Shown piece after piece: positions 22,097 through 30,908 of a stretch of DNA of 64,000 bases. The stretch covers positions 1-64,000 of the forward strand of contig NZ_CANMTX010000010.1 of NCBI RefSeq assembly GCF_947500985.1. Direction: 5' to 3'. Source of the DNA: an uncultured Maribacter sp. GTDB taxonomy: Bacteria; Bacteroidota; Bacteroidia; Flavobacteriales; Flavobacteriaceae. A program made the position numbers and the translations under genes. How positions within the stretch are numbered: position 1 is the first letter of the stretch; every line of letters starts with the position of its first letter. A model generated the notes under the pieces. It did not search any database and was not told the origin of the DNA. It worked only from the letters and a program-made list of their open reading frames with translations.

Positions 22097-23785
22097 TTAA
22101 TTATCTATAGCATCATATTTTAGCTTGATAGCGTCTAAGTATCTAGTCAATTGCTTTTTCACCACTGGGAATAAAAAGAATAGACCTACCATATTAGGGA
22201 ATACCATTGCAAATATCATAGCATCTGAGAAATCCCAAATAGATTTCATACTTGCTGCCGCTCCAATAACAATAAACGTTAAGAATAATAATTTATAAAC
22301 CATATCAGCTGTCTTACCTCTACCGAATAAATATTTCCAAGATTGCAAGCCATAGTAAGACCAAGATATCATCGTAGATACTGCAAATAATACCACAGCA
22401 ATTGTTAAAAATACATTTGAGTAAGGAATGTATTCAGCAAAAGCTACAGCAGTAATACCTGCACCTTCATAAGGAACACCATCAATTAAAACTGAACCAC
22501 TACCATCACCACCATAAGTGAAAGCTCCTCCAAAATTAAATATAATAATTACTATTGCCGTCATTGAACAAATAACCACAGTATCGATAAATGGCTCTAA
22601 CAAAGCTACTAAACCTTCAGAAGCAGAATACTTTGTCCTAACTGCAGAGTGAGCAATTGAGGCAGAACCTGCACCGGCTTCATTTGAAAATGCCGCTCTT
22701 TTAAAACCTACCAATAAAACACCTATAAGACTACCAACACCTATTGCAGTTGGCTTAAATGCTTCTTCTACAATTAAAGCTATAGCGTCATCTACTAATG
22801 TATAGTTACTTAAAATGATATACAAACAAGCAACAACATACATTATTGCCATAAACGGAACCACTTTTTCGGTTACTTGAGCAATACGTTTTATACCACC
22901 AATAATAATAACACCAACAAGTATAGCTAAAACAAGACCTACTATAGCTCCTGCTGCAGTACTTTGCCAATTAAAAAGTTCTTTTATAACAATTGTCGCC
23001 TGGTTAGATTGAGCTGCATTACCTCCTCCAAAAGAGCCTCCAATACAAAAAATGGCAAAAATAACTGCCGCTACTTTACCCAAATTTTTAAAACCCTTTT
23101 CTTTTAAACCTTTACTTATATAATACATAGGACCGCCATAAACAGTACCATCTTCACCTACATCTCTATACTGAACCCCTAGCGTACATTCAACAAATTT
23201 TGTTGACATACCAAGAAGACCGCAGACTATCATCCAAAAAGTAGCTCCTGGACCACCTAGCGCAATTGCTAAAGCAACACCAGCTATATTACCATTACCT
23301 ACTGTACCAGAAACTGCAGTTGCCAAGGCTTGAAAGTGACTTACCTCACCATCAGTACTTTCATCCCTAATCGTATCAATGATATCACCACTAACGGCAA
23401 GATCATTTTCCATACTTACAAGATGATCTTCAATATCGACATTTGATAAATCTTGACCTTGTGCAATACCATCTTCCCCATACAAATTTTGGGCTCCATG
23501 TTTTTCAATATCTTCATATTTACCGCGAACAGTATTAATGGCCTTACCAAAAAATCTAATATTTGGAAAACCAAAATATATAGTAAAAAACAAAGCACTA
23601 CCTACCAATAACACTAATACAAATGGTATATCTGGATCGTGCCAAACATTGAAGAAAATAACTGCTGAGAAGAAATCTGAAATAGGCTTAAAAGCTTGAT
23701 CTATTTGTTGATCTAATCCTACTTCTTGAGAAAAAATTAGAAAGGGAAATAAAAAGGTAAACAGGGTTAGAAGTTTATACTTCAT
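22097..23785 (-). CDS. Alanine/glycine:cation (sodium) symporter, AGCS family
   Basis: 562 aa; TAVSGTVGNGNIAGVALAIALGGPGATFWMIVCGLLGMSTKFVECTLGVQYR, FSNEAGAGSASIAHSAV. Confidence 0.9.
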   Translation of the reverse strand: MKYKLLTLFTFLFPFLIFSQEVGLDQQIDQAFKPISDFFSAVIFFNVWHDPDIPFVLVLLVGSALFFTIYFGFPNIRFFGKAINTVRGKYEDIEKHGAQNLYGEDGIAQGQDLSNVDIEDHLVSMENDLAVSGDIIDTIRDESTDGEVSHFQALATAVSGTVGNGNIAGVALAIALGGPGATFWMIVCGLLGMSTKFVECTLGVQYRDVGEDGTVYGGPMYYISKGLKEKGFKNLGKVAAVIFAIFCIGGSFGGGNAAQSNQATIVIKELFNWQSTAAGAIVGLVLAILVGVIIIGGIKRIAQVTEKVVPFMAIMYVVACLYIILSNYTLVDDAIALIVEEAFKPTAIGVGSLIGVLLVGFKRAAFSNEAGAGSASIAHSAVRTKYSASEGLVALLEPFIDTVVICSMTAIVIIIFNFGGAFTYGGDGSGSVLIDGVPYEGAGITAVAFAEYIPYSNVFLTIAVVLFAVSTMISWSYYGLQSWKYLFGRGKTADMVYKLLFLTFIVIGAAASMKSIWDFSDAMIFAMVFPNMVGLFFLFPVVKKQLTRYLDAIKLKYDAIDN

Positions 23786-23874
23786 AAGTTTAAAATTTAT
23801 TTTGAATTAGTTAGTTTGTCTAGCAATATCCTAAAAATAATGGATGCAATCAAATATAAACGACAGAAAGATTA

Positions 23875-24882
23875 TTATTCGATATTGAACATTTCGTTCA
23901 ATATCTTTATTTGCTCAGGTCTACCTAACACTATGACCTTACTTTTTGGCTGTAGTTTCATATCTGCTTCAGGGTTTATGGTATACTCACCATCAGGAGA
24001 AATGTAACCTATAATAGTACACCCAGTTTTTCTTCGTAAATCTAAATCTCTCAACGAATTACAGTCTATCTGATTTGCAAAATCTTCAATAGCCACTTCT
24101 TCTAAATTGGTCGTATGCTCCCCTTCCATAGAAAGCTTATCCATAAATGTGATAAGGTCTGGCATAACTACCAAAGATGCCATATGATCACCTCCAATTT
24201 TATCTGGCATAATAACTTTATTTGCACCTGCCAAAATTAATTTCTTTTGAGAATTGACTAATGATGCTCTACTAATGATAAAAAGATTTTTTTTCATTTG
24301 TCTGGCTGACAAAACAACAAATAAATTTGCAGCATCATCTGGCAAGGTGGCAATTAAATACTTAGACCTCTCAATACCGGCTTCCAATAACACATCATCA
24401 TCATTTGCATCACCTTCTATAAATAACACATCGTCTTCATATCGCTCTATTACCTCCTTATCTTTTTCTATAACTACAAATGGTCTTTTATATGCTTTTA
24501 GCCGCTCTGCTGCCTGCATACCATTTCGACCAAAGCCACAGACGATTACATGCTGATTTAAATTTGCGATGGCATTCTTCATTTTTTTCTTTTTTAGCAG
24601 TTCTACTGAATTTCTTGAGAGTAGGTATTCGGTAACGATTGATATAGCGAAACCGACTATAAATACACTTGTAACAATAAGAATTATTGTAAATATCTTG
24701 CCTTCAGGTCCCATTGGCCTAACCTCTGAAAAACCTACGGTGGTTACTGTAATTATGGTCATATAAAAAGCATCGACCCAAGAATAGTCGGCAACAATTC
24801 TATACCCGAGCACACCGAATGTCAAAACCATTAGCATTAATGCCAATGCCAAATAAATTTTAGACCGAAATAATTGCATCAT
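23875..24882 (-). CDS. Potassium channel protein: two-TM pore with TrkA-N (RCK) and TrkA-C domains
   Basis: 335 aa; YMTIITVTTVGFSEVRPMGPEGKIFT filter region; HVIVCGFGRNGMQAAERLKAYKRPFVVIEKD. Confidence 0.9.
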   Translation of the reverse strand: MMQLFRSKIYLALALMLMVLTFGVLGYRIVADYSWVDAFYMTIITVTTVGFSEVRPMGPEGKIFTIILIVTSVFIVGFAISIVTEYLLSRNSVELLKKKKMKNAIANLNQHVIVCGFGRNGMQAAERLKAYKRPFVVIEKDKEVIERYEDDVLFIEGDANDDDVLLEAGIERSKYLIATLPDDAANLFVVLSARQMKKNLFIISRASLVNSQKKLILAGANKVIMPDKIGGDHMASLVVMPDLITFMDKLSMEGEHTTNLEEVAIEDFANQIDCNSLRDLDLRRKTGCTIIGYISPDGEYTINPEADMKLQPKSKVIVLGRPEQIKILNEMFNIE

Positions 24883-24885
24883 ATA

Positions 24886-25113
24886 TTACAAATCAAAAAC
24901 AGAATTTCGTTTCGTATAAATCAAATCTTTTATTCTAAGCCAGAAAGCCAAAAATAAATAAAGTGCAAACCCGAAGCCTACAGTTACAAAAGTGAGATAA
25001 ATGAACGATGTTCTTACTACTCTTGCACGTATACCTAAACGTTCGGCTATTCTACCACAAACCTCATACCCTCGTTTCTGAAAATAATGCAGTAATTTAT
25101 AAAATACGTTCAT
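24886..25113 (-). CDS. PspC domain family protein
   Basis: MNVFYKLLHYFQKRGYEVCGRIAERLGIRARVVRTSFIYLTFVTVGFGFALYLFLAFWLRIKDLIY; start set to avoid overlap with next gene. Confidence 0.75.
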   Translation of the reverse strand: MNVFYKLLHYFQKRGYEVCGRIAERLGIRARVVRTSFIYLTFVTVGFGFALYLFLAFWLRIKDLIYTKRNSVFDL

Positions 25114-25124
25114 GGGGTATAAAA

Positions 25125-26411
25125 TTAGACTTTTATATTCATTAAAGAAGCCCCAATAGCACAATCTAAACATTTGTCTTTTGCGCAATAATTTGTATAC
25201 AGCTGTAGATATGTTTGAGAATCTTTTGCACTTTTAATAGATGTTCCCAATTTACCAAAGTTAGCTATAATACTGTTTTCTTCTTTTTTAATTTCTGACA
25301 TCATCTTTAAAAACTTCTCGTTCTCTGAACCGCCTTTATACCGGCTGTACGCAAACTTCAACGGAATTATAGTGTTTATCATTAACAAGTTTAAAAAGGA
25401 ATTTGAAATAACCTTTTTGCTCTTTTTTGAAATTTTACCAAAATTAAAATGGGTTTCCCAATACTCACTTGTTCCCGATTTTAAGATATGAGAAAAATTA
25501 GGCTCGTCATTTTCGATTAATGCATGAAATAAATTATTATTATTATTATTATTAGAGTAAATAGAGCTTAATTGAGCTAATCTAATGGTAGGAAAATTTG
25601 GCGGTCTCAACCTAAAAAACTCTGGAGACTTGAATACGGGACTTAAATTAAACTTATGTTTTAAAAATTGATATTCCTTTATCAACTCATTATAATACGT
25701 ATCGCCTTCAATAGTAGTACTAAGTAAATTTGCTTGTCCTAAAAACAAGCTTTCCATTTGAAGTGGTTTATCATTTAATTTTCTGATTATTGAAAAATCA
25801 ATTAATTTACCTATTTCAATAAATGCTTCTCTATTTATTTTGGACCCAAAAGTTTTTAAAAGCATTAAAAATAATACTTGCTCCCAGTCATTATTCGTAA
25901 AATCTAATAGCTCTTTGATAAAGATAGACTTCTGCTCTAACCGTTCTACAAACAAACGATCCAACCAATTGTTCTTTATAAATTCATCAACCTCATTAAA
26001 CTCATTTTCACAATTAATGAATTTATAATTCTTTCTATCAAAAAGATTTTGATAGTTATTTAGCATAGCTAACGGTATATATTCTTTTAAAGATAAAGTA
26101 GGAATTTCACTTCCGTCTTTTCTGTATACTGCGATATCATCTTCCCAAACAACATGCAAAATTACATTGTCATAATTAGTATCATCTTGGTGATTATGCG
26201 CATACCAATCTGATGATTTTATATGAATCTCTACATTACCTGCCCACAATTGCCCATTTAACTCTATTTGAGCATTAAAAAAATCAGGTCCGCTTAAATG
26301 ATTATGCATACCTGTTGAAACCACATGTACCTCCTCACCAGATGTAGACACGAGTTGGTTAATGGGATACTTTTTGTACTTCCATATAAAATGAAGTAAG
26401 TCTTCCTTCAT
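25125..26411 (-). CDS. DUF2851 family protein
   Basis: 428 aa: MKEDLLHFIWKYKKYPINQLVSTSGEEVHVVSTGMHNHLSGPDFFNAQIELNGQLWAGNVEIHIKSSDWYAHNHQDD. Confidence 0.88.
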   Translation of the reverse strand: MKEDLLHFIWKYKKYPINQLVSTSGEEVHVVSTGMHNHLSGPDFFNAQIELNGQLWAGNVEIHIKSSDWYAHNHQDDTNYDNVILHVVWEDDIAVYRKDGSEIPTLSLKEYIPLAMLNNYQNLFDRKNYKFINCENEFNEVDEFIKNNWLDRLFVERLEQKSIFIKELLDFTNNDWEQVLFLMLLKTFGSKINREAFIEIGKLIDFSIIRKLNDKPLQMESLFLGQANLLSTTIEGDTYYNELIKEYQFLKHKFNLSPVFKSPEFFRLRPPNFPTIRLAQLSSIYSNNNNNNNLFHALIENDEPNFSHILKSGTSEYWETHFNFGKISKKSKKVISNSFLNLLMINTIIPLKFAYSRYKGGSENEKFLKMMSEIKKEENSIIANFGKLGTSIKSAKDSQTYLQLYTNYCAKDKCLDCAIGASLMNIKV

Positions 26412-26427
26412 TCTATAAAAATAAAAA

Positions 26428-26445
26428 ACCCGCCGTTAAGCGGGT
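26428..26445 (-). terminator. Rho-independent terminator downstream of rhodanese gene
   Basis: Minus strand ACCCGCTTAACGGCGGGTTTTTTATTTTT. Confidence 0.8.
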
Positions 26446-26469
26446 CAATTTTTTTTAAAAGAAATAAAA

Positions 26470-26778
26470 TTATGCGGTTTCTCCTTCCCAATTCATAAAA
26501 CCTCCTTGAAGATTAAATGCCTTATCAAAACCTAAACTATTCATTATTGCACATGCCTGACCACTTCTGGCACCAGATCTACAATACACATAATAGTTTT
26601 TTGTTTTGTCTAATTTCTCTAGCTCTGCTACAAACTCTTGACCTTTATAAATATCAATATTTATAGAATTTGGAATTATACCTTCTTCTATTTCTTCTTC
26701 TGTTCTTACATCGAGAATTACTGCATTAGAATCTTTCTCTAACTGCGCTTCCCATTCTTGTTGTGATAAATCTGCCAT
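26470..26778 (-). CDS. Rhodanese-like domain protein
   Basis: 102 aa; VILDVRTEEEIEEGIIPNSINIDIY ... YYVYCRSGARSGQACAIMNSLGFDKAFNLQGGFMNW. Confidence 0.93.
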   Translation of the reverse strand: MADLSQQEWEAQLEKDSNAVILDVRTEEEIEEGIIPNSINIDIYKGQEFVAELEKLDKTKNYYVYCRSGARSGQACAIMNSLGFDKAFNLQGGFMNWEGETA

Positions 26779-26887
26779 AGTATAAATTATATATTGTAAA
26801 AATAACCGATTTTTCCTTATCTGATTACCTCAGGTATTTTTAACAAAAATTTAATCTCTTTAAAAAACAGAACATCAAAATTACAAT

Positions 26888-26913
26888 TACATTTGTATAT
26901 ACAATTATTGTAT
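26888..26913 (+). promoter_or_regulatory. marR promoter -7 element (TACATTTG) with overlapping inverted-repeat operator
   Basis: TACATTTG 26888-26895; palindrome TTGTATATACAA 26893-26904 overlapping ATACAAT-T-ATTGTAT 26899-26913. Confidence 0.6.
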
Positions 26914-26917
26914 CAAC

Positions 26918-27364
26918 ATGAATGTAGAAGAAATCATTAAAACAAACCAAAGCATGCCTTTGCCAAAACGGACATTAATTCATATGGCATTGGTTGCAAA
27001 TAAAATTGACGAAGAAATAGCAACGGTACTTAAACCTTTTGATATTTCAATTCAACAGTTTAATGTTTTAAGAATTTTAAGAGGGCAAAATGGCAAGCCT
27101 GCTAATCTTTCTACTATTAACGAACGCATGGTTACTAAAATGAGTAACACTACCCGCTTAGTCGATAAATTAATTTCAAAAGACTTTGTCAACAGAACTG
27201 TTTGTTTAAAAAACAGAAGAAAAGTTGAAATAGTAATCACAGAAGGCGGTTTGAATATGCTGAATAAAATTGATGGAATACTTTTTGAAGCAGAGAAGAG
27301 AATACTTAAAAACTTTGCCGAAGCCGAATTGCATGAACTCAATGAACTATTAAATAAATTTTAA
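26918..27364 (+). CDS. MarR family winged-helix transcriptional regulator
   Basis: 148 aa; ISIQQFNVLRILRGQNGKPANLSTINERMVTKMSNTTRLVDKLISKDFVNRTVCLKNRRKVEIVITEGG. Confidence 0.92.
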   Translation: MNVEEIIKTNQSMPLPKRTLIHMALVANKIDEEIATVLKPFDISIQQFNVLRILRGQNGKPANLSTINERMVTKMSNTTRLVDKLISKDFVNRTVCLKNRRKVEIVITEGGLNMLNKIDGILFEAEKRILKNFAEAELHELNELLNKF

Positions 27365-27373
27365 GTTTTACCA

Positions 27374-28006
27374 ATGAATTCAATATTAGAGAAATTAAAC
27401 TGGCGTTATGCCACTAAAAAATTTGACAGCTCTAAAAAAGTGAGCAAAGAGAATTTAGAAACTTTATTAGACGCTGCTAATTTAACAGCTTCTTCTTACG
27501 GTTTACAACCTTATAAAATTTATGTAATTGAAGATGCAGACATTAGAACAAAACTAAGAGCTGCCTCATATGACCAATCTCAAATAACAGATGCATCATA
27601 TGTTATTGTTTTAGCCAATAAGCCTACTTTTGACGATACTATGATTGATGATTACATTAATAACATCATGAAAATTAGAGGACTATCTAAAGATGATCTT
27701 GAAGGATTTTCGCAAACTATGAAATCTACTCTTTTAGATTTACCTGATGCGCAAAAGAACGCTTGGACATCTAACCAAGCTTATATTGTATTAGGTAATC
27801 TAATGACCATAGCCGCTGAAATGGAAATTGACACCTGCCCAATGGAAGGTTTTGATAAAGCTCAGTACAATGAAATTCTAGGTCTTACCGACAATGGGTT
27901 GAATGCTGCCGTAGTTTTAGCTGTTGGCTATAGATCTGCTGAAGATGAAACTCAAAATTACCCTAAGGTGAGATATTCTAAAGAACAAATTATCACTCAT
28001 ATATAA
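27374..28006 (+). CDS. Nitroreductase family (NfsB-like) NAD(P)H-dependent oxidoreductase
   Basis: 210 aa: LNWRYATKKFDSSKKVSKENLETLLDAANLTASSYGLQPYKIYVIED. Confidence 0.92.
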   Translation: MNSILEKLNWRYATKKFDSSKKVSKENLETLLDAANLTASSYGLQPYKIYVIEDADIRTKLRAASYDQSQITDASYVIVLANKPTFDDTMIDDYINNIMKIRGLSKDDLEGFSQTMKSTLLDLPDAQKNAWTSNQAYIVLGNLMTIAAEMEIDTCPMEGFDKAQYNEILGLTDNGLNAAVVLAVGYRSAEDETQNYPKVRYSKEQIITHI

Positions 28007-28036
28007 ATTAAACACAATCATTTTAAAATTAGAAAC

Positions 28037-28618
28037 ATGAAAAAATCATTATTAAGTTTAGCATTCGTAGCCATTTTCGGATTTAGCGCTACAGCCTCTA
28101 CACCAATTGATGGAGAGAAAAAAGAAATTAACGTTAGCGAAAGTACTGTTACATGGAAAGGTTACAAGGTTACCGGATCACATGATGGTAGCATCAACCT
28201 AAAATCTGGTCATCTAGAAATGAACGGAAAGAAATTAACTGGTGGTGAATTTGTTGTAGACATGACTACAATTTCTAATAATGATCTTGAAGCAGGGAGT
28301 GGAAAAGAAAAACTTGAAGGTCATTTAAAATCTGCTGATTTCTTTGGCGTAGAAAGTAACCCAACTGCAAAATTGGTTTTCACTTCTGTTAAGGCCATGA
28401 ACGACAATTCATATACCGTAACAGGAGACTTAACTATTAAAGGTATTACAAAACCTATAACCCTAGTGGTTTCTATGTTTGAAAATAAAGCTACTGCAAC
28501 ACTTAAAGTAGACAGAACAAAATTTGATATTAAATATGGTTCTGGAAGCTTTTTTGATAATCTAGGAGATAAAGCAATCTACGATGATTTTGATTTAGTA
28601 GTAGACTTAGTACTATAA
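28037..28618 (+). CDS. YceI family periplasmic/lipid-binding protein
   Basis: 193 aa; signal peptide, STVTWKGYKVTGSHDGSINLKSGHLEMNGKKLTGGEFVVDMTTI. Confidence 0.92.
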   Translation: MKKSLLSLAFVAIFGFSATASTPIDGEKKEINVSESTVTWKGYKVTGSHDGSINLKSGHLEMNGKKLTGGEFVVDMTTISNNDLEAGSGKEKLEGHLKSADFFGVESNPTAKLVFTSVKAMNDNSYTVTGDLTIKGITKPITLVVSMFENKATATLKVDRTKFDIKYGSGSFFDNLGDKAIYDDFDLVVDLVL

Positions 28619-28650
28619 TCGTTTTAATACAATCAAATTACAACAATTTA

Positions 28651-28680
28651 AAATCCCTTTGATAAATTTCAAAGGGATTT
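28651..28680 (+). terminator. Rho-independent terminator after yceI
   Basis: AAATCCCTTTGATAAATTTCAAAGGGATTTTTATTTTT. Confidence 0.85.
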
Positions 28681-28700
28681 TTATTTTTGACTAGCTAAAG

Positions 28701-28731
28701 TTTGATAGTTTAAATTTCCTCTTTATATTTG
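28701..28731 (+). promoter_or_regulatory. Putative promoter of the trp operon
   Basis: TTTG (28701-28704), 19 bp spacer, TATATTTG (28724-28731): matches the TTTG-N17-23-TAnnTTTG flavobacterial consensus. Confidence 0.6.
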
Positions 28732-28738
28732 ATGCTCA

Positions 28739-28795
28739 ATGAAAAATTTAATCGCAAATACTTGGTGGTGGAACAACTTACGAAAAACATCGTGA
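28739..28795 (+). CDS. trpL: trp operon leader peptide MKNLIANTWWWNNLRKTS
   Basis: ATGAAAAATTTAATCGCAAATACTTGGTGGTGGAACAACTTACGAAAAACATCGTGA: three consecutive Trp codons immediately upstream of a terminator and trpE. Confidence 0.85.
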   Translation: MKNLIANTWWWNNLRKTS

Positions 28796-28824
28796 GCAAA
28801 GCATCATTGTAGTAAAACTATATA

Positions 28825-28858
28825 AAGGCTTGTCATCACGACAAGCCTTCTTTATTTT
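28825..28858 (+). terminator. trp attenuator terminator hairpin
   Basis: AAGGCTTGTC-ATCAC-GACAAGCCTT (10-bp perfect stem) followed by CTTTATTTT, 12 nt before trpE ATG. Confidence 0.88.
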
Positions 28859-28870
28859 ATAAAAGTACCT

Positions 28871-30268
28871 ATGACCTATCAATTTAAGACATATCATAAA
28901 AAAATTCTTGCCGACACCATGACGCCGGTAAGCGTTTATTTGAAAATAAGAGACCGTTTTCCAAATAGTATTTTATTAGAGAGTAGTGACTATCACGCTA
29001 ATAACAATAGCTTTTCGTACATCTGCTGCAACCCTATTGCATCTATTAAAGTGGAGAATGAGATTATTACAAAACAGTTTCCTGATGGCGCTATTGAAGA
29101 GATTCAAATTACAGTAGATACCAATGTTGTTGATATTATTGATACGTTCAGTAAAACGTTCAAGGCAGACACTAACGACTTTAAATTTATAAATAATGGT
29201 CTGTTCGGCTATATGGCTTACGATGCCGTTCGGTATTTCGAAGATGTAGATATATCTGTTAAAGATGACTCGATTCATATTCCAGATATTTACTATGCAG
29301 TATATCAAAACATTATTGCTATAAATCATTATAAGAACGAAGCTTATCTTTTTGCGCATTGCTATAACACAGAGAATAATATTCCTGAATTAGAACAACT
29401 GTTAAGTATTAGAAATTTTGCCACGTATAACTTTAAAATAGAAGGTGACAGAGAATCTAATCTAGAAGATGAAGAATATAGAGAACATGTAGACTTAGCA
29501 AAAAAGCATTGTCAACGTGGCGATGTTTTTCAATTGGTATTGAGCCGTCGTTTTTCTCAAGGTTTTAAAGGTGATGAGTTCAATGTTTATAGAGCGTTAC
29601 GTTCTGTAAATCCTTCACCATATTTGTTCTATTTCGATTATGGAGATTTTAAGATATTTGGTAGTTCACCAGAAGCACAACTGATTGTTAGCGATGGTAA
29701 GGCAGAAATTCACCCCATTGCTGGTACTTTTAAAAGAACCGGAAACGATGAACAAGATGCACAACTTGCTAAAGAGTTAAAGACAGACGATAAAGAAAAT
29801 AGTGAGCATGTAATGTTAGTAGATCTTGCACGTAACGACCTTAGTAGAAATGGTAGCGTAGTACAGGTAGAAAACTATAGAGAAGTACAGTTTTTCTCTC
29901 ATGTAATTCACTTAGTTTCAAAGGTTACCGGAATAAAGAAAAGTGATATACCTACTATGAAGGTTGTCGCTGACACTTTCCCCGCAGGTACTTTAAGTGG
30001 CGCGCCTAAACATATGGCAATGCAACTTATTGAAAAATATGAAAAAACGAGTCGTGGGTATTATGGTGGCGCTATCGGTTTCATGGATTTCTCAGGAAAC
30101 TTCAACCATGCCATCATGATCAGAACTTTTTTAAGTAAAAATCACAAACTACATTATCAGGCTGGCGCCGGATTGGTCGCTGCATCAAACCCAGAAAGCG
30201 AACTACAAGAAACATATAACAAACTAGGAGCTTTGACCAAGGCATTAGAAATAGCTGAAGAAATATAA
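28871..30268 (+). CDS. trpE: Anthranilate synthase component I
   Basis: 465 aa; IFGSSPEAQLIVSDGKAEIHPIAGTFKRTG, chorismate-binding domain; followed by trpGDCFBA. Confidence 0.95.
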   Translation: MTYQFKTYHKKILADTMTPVSVYLKIRDRFPNSILLESSDYHANNNSFSYICCNPIASIKVENEIITKQFPDGAIEEIQITVDTNVVDIIDTFSKTFKADTNDFKFINNGLFGYMAYDAVRYFEDVDISVKDDSIHIPDIYYAVYQNIIAINHYKNEAYLFAHCYNTENNIPELEQLLSIRNFATYNFKIEGDRESNLEDEEYREHVDLAKKHCQRGDVFQLVLSRRFSQGFKGDEFNVYRALRSVNPSPYLFYFDYGDFKIFGSSPEAQLIVSDGKAEIHPIAGTFKRTGNDEQDAQLAKELKTDDKENSEHVMLVDLARNDLSRNGSVVQVENYREVQFFSHVIHLVSKVTGIKKSDIPTMKVVADTFPAGTLSGAPKHMAMQLIEKYEKTSRGYYGGAIGFMDFSGNFNHAIMIRTFLSKNHKLHYQAGAGLVAASNPESELQETYNKLGALTKALEIAEEI

Positions 30269-30269
30269 G

Positions 30270-30839
30270 ATGAAGAAAATATTAGTTATAGATAATTACG
30301 ATAGTTTCACTTATAACCTAGTGCATTATTTAGAGGAATTAGGTTGTGAGGTTATTGTAAAACGTAATGACCAACTTACTCTAGAAGAGGTTGATGCTTT
30401 TGATAAAATTGTACTTTCTCCAGGTCCTGGTATTCCTGATGAAGCGGGATTATTAAAACAAATCATCGAAAAATATGCACCTACCAAAAGTATATTCGGT
30501 GTTTGTTTGGGGCAACAGGCTATAGCTGAAGTATTCGGTGGTTCGTTAATAAATTTGGATGAAGTGTACCACGGTATTGCAACTAAAATAAAAATCACAA
30601 AAGATGATATTATTTTTGAAGGGCTGCCTAATGAAATCGAAGTAGGTAGATACCATTCTTGGGTGGTGAATCCTAATTTACCAGAAGTTTTAGAAGCTAC
30701 TTCTATAGATAAAAACGGACAAATCATGTCACTCCGTCATAAAACTTATGATGTACGTGCCGTACAATTTCATCCAGAATCTGTTTTAACTCCGCAAGGA
30801 AAAAAAATGCTTGAGAATTGGGTAAATGCAAAAGCATAG
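30270..30839 (+). CDS. trpG: Anthranilate synthase component II (glutamine amidotransferase)
   Basis: 189 aa; VLSPGPGIPDEAGLL, FGVCLGQQAIAEVFGG, VQFHPESVLT. Confidence 0.95.
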   Translation: MKKILVIDNYDSFTYNLVHYLEELGCEVIVKRNDQLTLEEVDAFDKIVLSPGPGIPDEAGLLKQIIEKYAPTKSIFGVCLGQQAIAEVFGGSLINLDEVYHGIATKIKITKDDIIFEGLPNEIEVGRYHSWVVNPNLPEVLEATSIDKNGQIMSLRHKTYDVRAVQFHPESVLTPQGKKMLENWVNAKA

Positions 30840-30908
30840 TAATGAGTATCAAGTACAAAGTAAAAACTTCTTTGTACCCTATACAAACTACTTAATAGTA
30901 TTAAAAAA

